This document shows positions 59,258 through 64,000 of a DNA stretch of 64,000 nt, piece by piece. The stretch's first letter is position 1. The number at the start of each line of letters is the position of its first letter. The stretch lies in assembly GCF_000381885.1 (NCBI RefSeq), contig NZ_KB907218.1:68840-132839 (forward strand), written 5' to 3'. The notes below the pieces were generated by a model that made no database searches, was not told the DNA's origin, and saw only the letters and a list, made by a program, of their open reading frames with translations. This DNA comes from Actinomadura atramentaria DSM 43919 (GTDB lineage Bacteria; Actinomycetota; Actinomycetes; Streptosporangiales; Streptosporangiaceae). The position numbers and the translations under genes were made by a program.

Positions 59258-60277
59258 TCATCCCCCGCCGAGCCGGGCGGCCTCCCGCCGGGCCGACCCG
59301 TTCAACCGGCCGCCGCGCGATCCGCCCAGCTTGGCGCGCAGATGCTCACCGATCGTGACGGGCTCGTACAGGGCCGGGCGGTCGTCGGTGACGCAGCCCG
59401 GCAGGCACTCGATCACCGCGTCGACGTCCCCGTCGTGGAAGAACGCGGCGGACCGGCGCGGAACGAGCCGACCGCCCACCCGCGGCGGGGCGACGCGGTG
59501 CATCGTGGAGATCCACTGGTCGTTCGTCCAGCGGGCGAGCGCGTCACCGAGGTTCACGAGCAGGCCGTCCGCGCGCGGCAGCACCGGGTGCCACTCTCCG
59601 TGCAGGTGGATCTCCAGGCCGGGCACCGGATCGGCCCACAGGACGGTGACGATCCCGTAGTCGGTGTGCGCGCCCATCCCTTCCTGATCCGGCTCCAGCT
59701 CCGCGTCGGCGGACGGCAACCGGTAGTTGTTCATCCGCAGGACGTCCACCGAGTGGCCGGTGAACGCGGCGAAGTAGTCCTCGCCGAGACCGAGCGCGCG
59801 CCCGAAGACTCGAGTCATCGTGCGCGCGACGGTCTGCGCCTCGCCGAACCAGCGGGTGACGGCGGCCTCGAAGCCGGGGACCTCCGCCGGGAAGACGTTC
59901 GGGGCGTAGTCGTCGGCAGGCAGGTCGAGGCCGGGGAAGTCGTCCCGGGTCGCCCCGACGTTCATGGCCTCGAACAGGTCGGCGGCGCTGGCCAGGCCGA
60001 GACTGCCGCGCAGCGCCTCCGACTTCGGCGGGCTGTAGCCCCGGTTGACGCCGGGCGGGCACCGGTACTTCGCCTTCGCCTCCGGGTCGAGGGCGAAGAA
60101 CGCGTCCATCGCGCCGGTGAACGCGGCGAGCGCCGCCGCGTCCACGCCGTGCCCGACGACCTGCATGAACCCGACGTCACGCGCGGCACGGTCCACGGCA
60201 CGCGCGACGGCGTCGCGTTCGGCCTCATCGCCGCCGCGGCGAAACGACGAGATGTCCACGGTGGGGACGGTCAGCAC
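59258..60277 (-). CDS. 2OG-Fe(II) oxygenase, isopenicillin N synthase-like
   Basis: This is a 339-residue non-haem iron oxygenase. The iron triad is His-x-Asp in MGAHTDYG near residue 204 and the distal His in STMHRV near 260; RRS after it binds the 2-oxoglutarate carboxylate. DIN_N-type N-terminal sequence is present (VDISSFRRGGDEAERDAVARAVDRA, VGFMQVVGHGVD). The substrate is unknown; no biosynthetic cluster is visible. Confidence 0.92.
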   Translation of the reverse strand: MLTVPTVDISSFRRGGDEAERDAVARAVDRAARDVGFMQVVGHGVDAAALAAFTGAMDAFFALDPEAKAKYRCPPGVNRGYSPPKSEALRGSLGLASAADLFEAMNVGATRDDFPGLDLPADDYAPNVFPAEVPGFEAAVTRWFGEAQTVARTMTRVFGRALGLGEDYFAAFTGHSVDVLRMNNYRLPSADAELEPDQEGMGAHTDYGIVTVLWADPVPGLEIHLHGEWHPVLPRADGLLVNLGDALARWTNDQWISTMHRVAPPRVGGRLVPRRSAAFFHDGDVDAVIECLPGCVTDDRPALYEPVTIGEHLRAKLGGSRGGRLNGSARREAARLGGG

Positions 60278-60502
60278 GGTTCCTCCTTCACAGGGTGACT
60301 CCGCGAAACCGACGCCATCGGCTCCGCGGATCGCCAGACGTCACCCAAGGTGGACCACACGATCACCCGCAACGATCACCACGTGTAAAGCTTGCGTGAA
60401 CTATGGCCCCGAACGCGCCCCCGAGACCGCCCGCACCCCTCACCCGGACCACGGAAACCGGGCGAGCCCGACGCCCCGAAGTTGCTAGGGTGTTCGTGCC
60501 CT

Positions 60503-60592
60503 GGAGGGTTCGCATAGTGGACGAGTGCGGCGGCCTTGAAAGCCGTTGAGGCGGTGTCCCCGTCTCCGTGGGTTCGAATCCCACACCCTCCG
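60503..60592 (+). tRNA. tRNA-Ser (TGA)
   Basis: The acceptor arms GGAGGGT and ACCCTCC pair, with discriminator G. The anticodon loop is cttgaaa in stem gcggc/gccgt, giving anticodon TGA. A long variable arm (gttgaggcggtgtccccgtctcc region) and T loop GGTTCGAATCC make it 90 nt, typical of serine. Confidence 0.97.
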
Positions 60593-61059
60593 CTCACGCG
60601 CTCCGCGTCGGCCGCACTCTCACGTGAACCAGGCGACGCGTGACGTGACGAATCCGCTCGTGATTTCGAGATGGCTCGCTGTGAAACTCCCGGCAGCAAG
60701 AACACCCCCGCCGGAAATCCGGCCATCCCATCGGGTGCCGTGGCGATGACACACGAAAAGGCGATCCAGAACGCGAACACGGCGATGGACGTGCCGCGCA
60801 CGAACACTTTGCGTCACCCGCTGAGGCACCAGCCCTGTGACCAGCGCCTCAGCGGTGATCTGGGTCATCGACCGCGGCAGGCCCGCGATGGCGACGTGGC
60901 AGCCGCGAGTCCACTGACCTGCACAAAAGCCGACCAACCGGTCACTGATGTGGGGCGCGTCACGTCGAATAAGGAGACGCTTACGCAGGGTAGCGTTCGC
61001 CTCGGGTTATTGGACGGCGCGTCCTTTAGTGGGACGCGTATGACCTGGAGGAACGAACG
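60593..61059. other. Intergenic after tRNA-Ser
   Basis: About 470 bp without a supported gene. A minus-strand frame here is partly the antisense of tRNA-Ser and is rejected. I see a 10-bp inverted repeat at 60818-60855 with an 18-nt loop; otherwise no clear feature. Composition is less GC-biased than around it. Confidence 0.4.
60818..60855. repeat. Inverted repeat CCGCTGAGGC/GCCTCAGCGG
   Basis: Perfect 10-bp arms with an 18-nt loop in the intergenic region after tRNA-Ser. It could be a protein-binding site or a relic hairpin; no adjacent T-tract is seen. Confidence 0.6.
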
Positions 61060-62481
61060 GTGCGTTCTCGGGCGGCATATGCCCTGGCACTCACCGCCGC
61101 GCTCGGTGCGAGCGGGCTGGCCGGGGTCGCCCTGGCGGGTCCCGCGCAGGCCAAGGCGGCGGCGAGGCCCTACGACTTCAACGGCGACGGACGGCGCGAC
61201 CTCGCGGTCGGCAGCCCGAACGGCACGGTGGGCAAGAAGAAGAAAGCCGGATTCGTCACCGTCGTGTACGGGTCGAAGTCGGGACTGAACACGACCAAGC
61301 GGCAGGTGATCACGCAGGCGACGGCGGGCGTGCCCGGCGCGCCCGAGGCCGGTGACCTGTTCGGCGCGTCCGTGACGTCCGCCGACTTCGACCGCGACGG
61401 CTACGCCGACCTCGCCGTGGGCGCGCCCGGCGAGGACACCGGCGCGGGCGCGGACGCCGGGACCGTGACGGTCCTGTGGGGATCGCCGTCCGGGCTCAAG
61501 GGCGCGACCTCGTTCGGCGAGAAGGGCTCGGCCGGGAAGCGCCACCGCTACGGCGAGTCGCTCACGGCCGGCGACCTCCAGGGCGACGGACGGCCCGAGC
61601 TGTTCATCACCGTCCCGGGCACCAGCACCTACACGTGGGTGTCGTTCGCCGGGCGCAAGGCGTCGGGTCGCAACGGCACCAGGTCGTCCTATGACGTGGA
61701 CCGTTCCTGGATCGCGGCGGGAGACGTCAACGGCGACGGCCGCGCCGACGTCGTCTACGCCTGGTTCGACGACAACGACCCCGAGGTGGCCCACCGGCGC
61801 GGACTCACGCTCTACACCGCGAACGCCTGGGGCGGCTTCGACCGGAACAAGACCGTCTACACCGACGTCCACGCGCTCACCGTCGCGGACTTCGACGGCG
61901 ACGGCCGCGCGGACGTCGCGGTCGGCGACACCTACGACTCCCCGTGGGTCGGCGGCAGCGTCACCGTCTTCCGCGGCTCGCCGCTCGGCCTCGGCGGGTC
62001 GTACGCGCTGCACCGCAACAGCGCGGGCGTGCCCGGCGTCAGCACGGTCGAGGACGACTTCGGAGCGGCGCTCGCGGCCGGGGACGTCAACGGCGACGGC
62101 CGCGCGGACCTCGCCGTCGGCGTCCCGAAGGCCGACCAGGGCCGCGTGTTCGACAGCGGCGCGGTCGTCGTCCTGTACGGGTCCGCGTCGGGGCTCGCCG
62201 GACGCGGCGCGCAGGCCGTCACCAAGAGCACGGCGGGCGTGCCCGGCACGGCGCGCGCCTACGAGCACCTGGGCGCGCAGGTCGCGCTGCTCGACCACGA
62301 CGGCGACGGCCGCGCCGACCTCACCGCGGGCATCCCCGACGCGGACGGCGGCAACGGCGGTCTGACCTGTCTGCGCGGCTCCGCGGCCGGTGTGACGGCC
62401 AAGGGCGCGGCGGCGGTGAGCGCGGCGGCGCTCGGCGTCCGCTCGAAGAACGCGCGCGTCGGCATCCTCCTGGGCGGCTGA
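61060..62481 (+). CDS. Secreted FG-GAP/VCBS repeat protein
   Basis: This 473-residue protein has a signal peptide (cleavage near AQAKA, about residue 31) and seven or so FG-GAP-type repeats with calcium-loop motifs such as DFNGDGRRDLAVG, DFDRDGYADLAVG, DVNGDGRADVVYA and DHDGDGRADLTAG. It should fold as an extracellular beta-propeller. Such integrin-alpha-like proteins are common in actinomycetes; the ligand is unknown. GTG start. Confidence 0.92.
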   Translation: MRSRAAYALALTAALGASGLAGVALAGPAQAKAAARPYDFNGDGRRDLAVGSPNGTVGKKKKAGFVTVVYGSKSGLNTTKRQVITQATAGVPGAPEAGDLFGASVTSADFDRDGYADLAVGAPGEDTGAGADAGTVTVLWGSPSGLKGATSFGEKGSAGKRHRYGESLTAGDLQGDGRPELFITVPGTSTYTWVSFAGRKASGRNGTRSSYDVDRSWIAAGDVNGDGRADVVYAWFDDNDPEVAHRRGLTLYTANAWGGFDRNKTVYTDVHALTVADFDGDGRADVAVGDTYDSPWVGGSVTVFRGSPLGLGGSYALHRNSAGVPGVSTVEDDFGAALAAGDVNGDGRADLAVGVPKADQGRVFDSGAVVVLYGSASGLAGRGAQAVTKSTAGVPGTARAYEHLGAQVALLDHDGDGRADLTAGIPDADGGNGGLTCLRGSAAGVTAKGAAAVSAAALGVRSKNARVGILLGG

Positions 62482-62492
62482 CCCGGGGAACG

Positions 62493-62867
62493 TCAGGGGC
62501 CCAGCGCCTCTTCCACAGCGCGCAGGGTCGGACACGGCCAGCGCCACATGCACGTGCGGCACCGCAGGACGGGGCTGGCGGGATCGCTGCTGATCCCGCC
62601 GCCGTCCTGCGGGCGGTGCAGGTCCGCGAGCCGCAGCCCGAGCCGCGTCAGCGCGAGGACGTCGTCCCGCGCCGAGCCGAGGAACGCCAGGTCCTCCCGC
62701 GTCAGCCGGGCCCGGACCGCTACGCTCCCGGACCCGTTGACCAGCGGGGCGAGGTGCCGGGCCGCGTCCCGCCAGCCCGCCGCCTTCAGCGACCGCGCGC
62801 GGATCGTTTCCAGCCGTTCGCGCAGCCGCGTCTCGCGCGGATCGGGCTCCCGTCCGGACCGTTGCAT
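62493..62867 (-). CDS. Hypothetical protein with C-terminal Cys cluster
   Basis: This encodes 124 residues of unrecognised family. It is charged and helical, with a C-terminal Cys/Trp cluster RCRTCMWRWPCPT that could bind a metal. No membrane segment. It converges on the FG-GAP gene with an 11-bp gap. Confidence 0.6.
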   Translation of the reverse strand: MQRSGREPDPRETRLRERLETIRARSLKAAGWRDAARHLAPLVNGSGSVAVRARLTREDLAFLGSARDDVLALTRLGLRLADLHRPQDGGGISSDPASPVLRCRTCMWRWPCPTLRAVEEALGP

Positions 62868-63106
62868 CGTCCGCGCACCCCCATGCGTCCCTCCCGGGCG
62901 GCCGCCCCCCGGCGCCGCCGCGTTCAGGTTCTCTCACTCCGTGCCCGGCCGGGGCCGGAATCGGCGAGCCGGACGACCGTGTCCGTCCGCGCACGCCCCG
63001 TGGTAGCCGCAGTTCAGCGCGGGCGGCTCGCCCGGACACGCCCGGCGCGCGCGGGTCGCGGCGGCCCATCTGGATCGGCGGCCGTTCGCTCGGTAGTGTG
63101 CCGGAC

Positions 63107-63442
63107 GTGGAGCTAAACGTCTCAACCGCATCGCAGGGAGGTCACACCGTCGTCACAGCGACGGGTGAACTCGACCTGTACACGGCCCCGCGGCTGCAGA
63201 CCGCGCTCGCGGGCGTACTGCACGACGACATCGAACGGATCGTCGTCGACCTGAGCGGCGTCGACTTCTGCGACTCGACCGGCATGAACGTGCTGCTGTC
63301 GGCGATGAGGCGGGCCACCGAGTGCGGCGGCTCGTTCGCGCTCGCCGCGCCCCGCACCGCCGTCCGCAGGATTCTCCAGGTCACCGGCCTCGACACGGTG
63401 TTCACCGTGGTGGACGCGGTGCCCGTGCTCGGCGCCGGATAA
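63107..63442 (+). CDS. STAS domain anti-anti-sigma factor
   Basis: This is a 111-residue STAS protein of the SpoIIAA/BldG type. VDLSGVDFCDSTGMNVLL carries the conserved Asp-Ser site that an anti-sigma kinase phosphorylates. It would release a sigma factor when dephosphorylated. GTG 63107 matches the usual family start (ELNVSTASQGG) and lies 7 nt after TAGTGT, suggesting a leaderless transcript; GTG 63098 is the alternative. Confidence 0.92.
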   Translation: MELNVSTASQGGHTVVTATGELDLYTAPRLQTALAGVLHDDIERIVVDLSGVDFCDSTGMNVLLSAMRRATECGGSFALAAPRTAVRRILQVTGLDTVFTVVDAVPVLGAG

Positions 63443-63488
63443 GCGTCGTTCACCGCCGTCCGTCCCGTCGCGCACTACGATCGCGGGT

Positions 63489-64000
63489 ATGCAGGACGTA
63501 GCGGTGATCATTCCGGCGAAGGACGAGGCCGACCGGATCGCGGCGACGGTCGGCGCGGCCGCCGGCCTGCCCGGCGTCGACCTCGTCGTCGTGGTGGACG
63601 ACGGGTCCGCCGACGGGACCGCCGAGGCCGCGGAGAAGGCCGGGGCGAAGGTCGTGCGGCACTCCCGCAACCGGGGCAAGGGCGCGGCGATGGAGACCGG
63701 CGCGGAGGCCGTCCGCCTCCTCGACGGCGACCGGCCGCGCCACCTGCTCTTCCTGGACGCCGACCTCGCCGACACCGCCCGCGACGCCGCGCCGCTCGTC
63801 GAGCCGGTGCGCGCGGGCGACGCGGACATGACGATCGCGGCGTTCTCCAGCACGGTGAAGCTCGGCGGCCACGGCTTCGTCGTCCGCCTGTCCCGCGAGG
63901 GCATCCAGCGCGCCACCGGCTGGACCGCGACGCAGCCGCTCAACGGCCAGCGCTGCCTGACGCGCGCCGCGTTCGAGGCGGCGCGGCCGCTCGCCGCCGG
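63489..64000 (+). CDS. GT2 glycosyltransferase, 3' end outside window
   Basis: This is the N-terminal 170 residues of a GT-A family 2 glycosyltransferase running off the right edge. VAVIIPAKDEADRI, VVVDDGSADGT, HSRNRGKGAAME and the metal motif FLDADLAD are visible. This form resembles glucosyl-3-phosphoglycerate synthase or polyprenyl-phosphate transferases; the missing part would decide. Confidence 0.9.
   Translation, partial: MQDVAVIIPAKDEADRIAATVGAAAGLPGVDLVVVVDDGSADGTAEAAEKAGAKVVRHSRNRGKGAAMETGAEAVRLLDGDRPRHLLFLDADLADTARDAAPLVEPVRAGDADMTIAAFSSTVKLGGHGFVVRLSREGIQRATGWTATQPLNGQRCLTRAAFEAARPLAA

Noticed and set aside
60376..60807. Minus-strand frame containing GGCGIRTHGDGDTASTAFKAA
   Set aside because: Its middle is the antisense of tRNA-Ser; the rest has no family signal or ribosome binding site.

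Overview
The window reads as chromosomal DNA of a very GC-rich filamentous actinomycete, most likely Actinomadura or another Thermomonosporaceae/Streptosporangiales member. Supporting marks are the codon bias (nearly all third positions G or C), many GTG starts, an Scr1-type HTH/DUF397 pair, a DUF574 methyltransferase, a WhiB-like regulator, and a class Ia ribonucleotide reductase under a B12 riboswitch. Assignments rest on reading motifs; no database search was run.

Region by region. 1-9.2 kb: a large partial GT2 glycosyltransferase with a repetitive Ala/Lys-rich tail, then a 1847-residue fusion of an assimilatory nitrate reductase (molybdopterin, 4Fe-4S) to a flavodoxin/CysJ-type reductase. 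9.2-20.4 kb: a block with the same gene order as the Mycobacterium tuberculosis Rv3676-Rv3683 and Streptomyces SCO3571-3580 regions: Crp, MBL hydrolase, NUDIX, RidA, DUF4177, slipin, two ArsA-like ATPases, WblA/WhiB4, the bifunctional penicillin-binding protein PonA2, a YqeY-like protein and a metallophosphoesterase. 20.5-26.3 kb: tRNA-Pro(CGG), then an accessory stretch with an Imm5-like protein, three unknown small genes, an Scr1 HTH/DUF397 pair, a secreted protein, DUF2306 and a degenerate M48-like membrane protein. 26.5-32.3 kb: an MMPL transporter relic, two coupled acyl-CoA synthetases, a DsbA-like oxidoreductase and an ABM-truncated haemoglobin fusion. 32.4-36 kb: a HEPN-domain membrane protein and a YcnI/CopC copper-type operon. 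36-39.7 kb: tandem NrdR-like boxes, cobalamin riboswitch, nrdA and nrdB. 39.7-46.3 kb: two patatin-like paralogues around a 49-residue gene, a superoxide dismutase with a Nur-type operator, a MarR/MFS pair, and a TetX-like monooxygenase beside a TetR gene that has lost its HTH. 46.4-52.7 kb: a deoxyribosyltransferase-like protein, a second M48-like paralogue, a DUF574 methyltransferase, a ferritin-like protein, a diaminopropionate ammonia-lyase-like enzyme beside a frameshifted LysR gene, a frameshifted lipoprotein and a MerR regulator. 52.7-64 kb: a beta-lactamase-fold protein, an S9 peptidase, TetR/MFS, an AlaX-like editing protein, a 2OG-Fe(II) oxygenase, tRNA-Ser(UGA), an FG-GAP protein, a STAS protein and a partial GT2 enzyme.

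Recurring themes are redox and metal homeostasis (Crp, WblA, SOD, globin, CopC, B12 control of nrdAB), in-frame coding minisatellites in at least five genes, and several damaged genes (MMPL, TetR, LysR, lipoprotein). No CRISPR array, insertion sequence or prophage was seen. The most interesting candidates for new biology are the HEPN-transmembrane-sensor protein, the paired M48-like proteins that have lost the zinc motif, and the small-gene block after tRNA-Pro.
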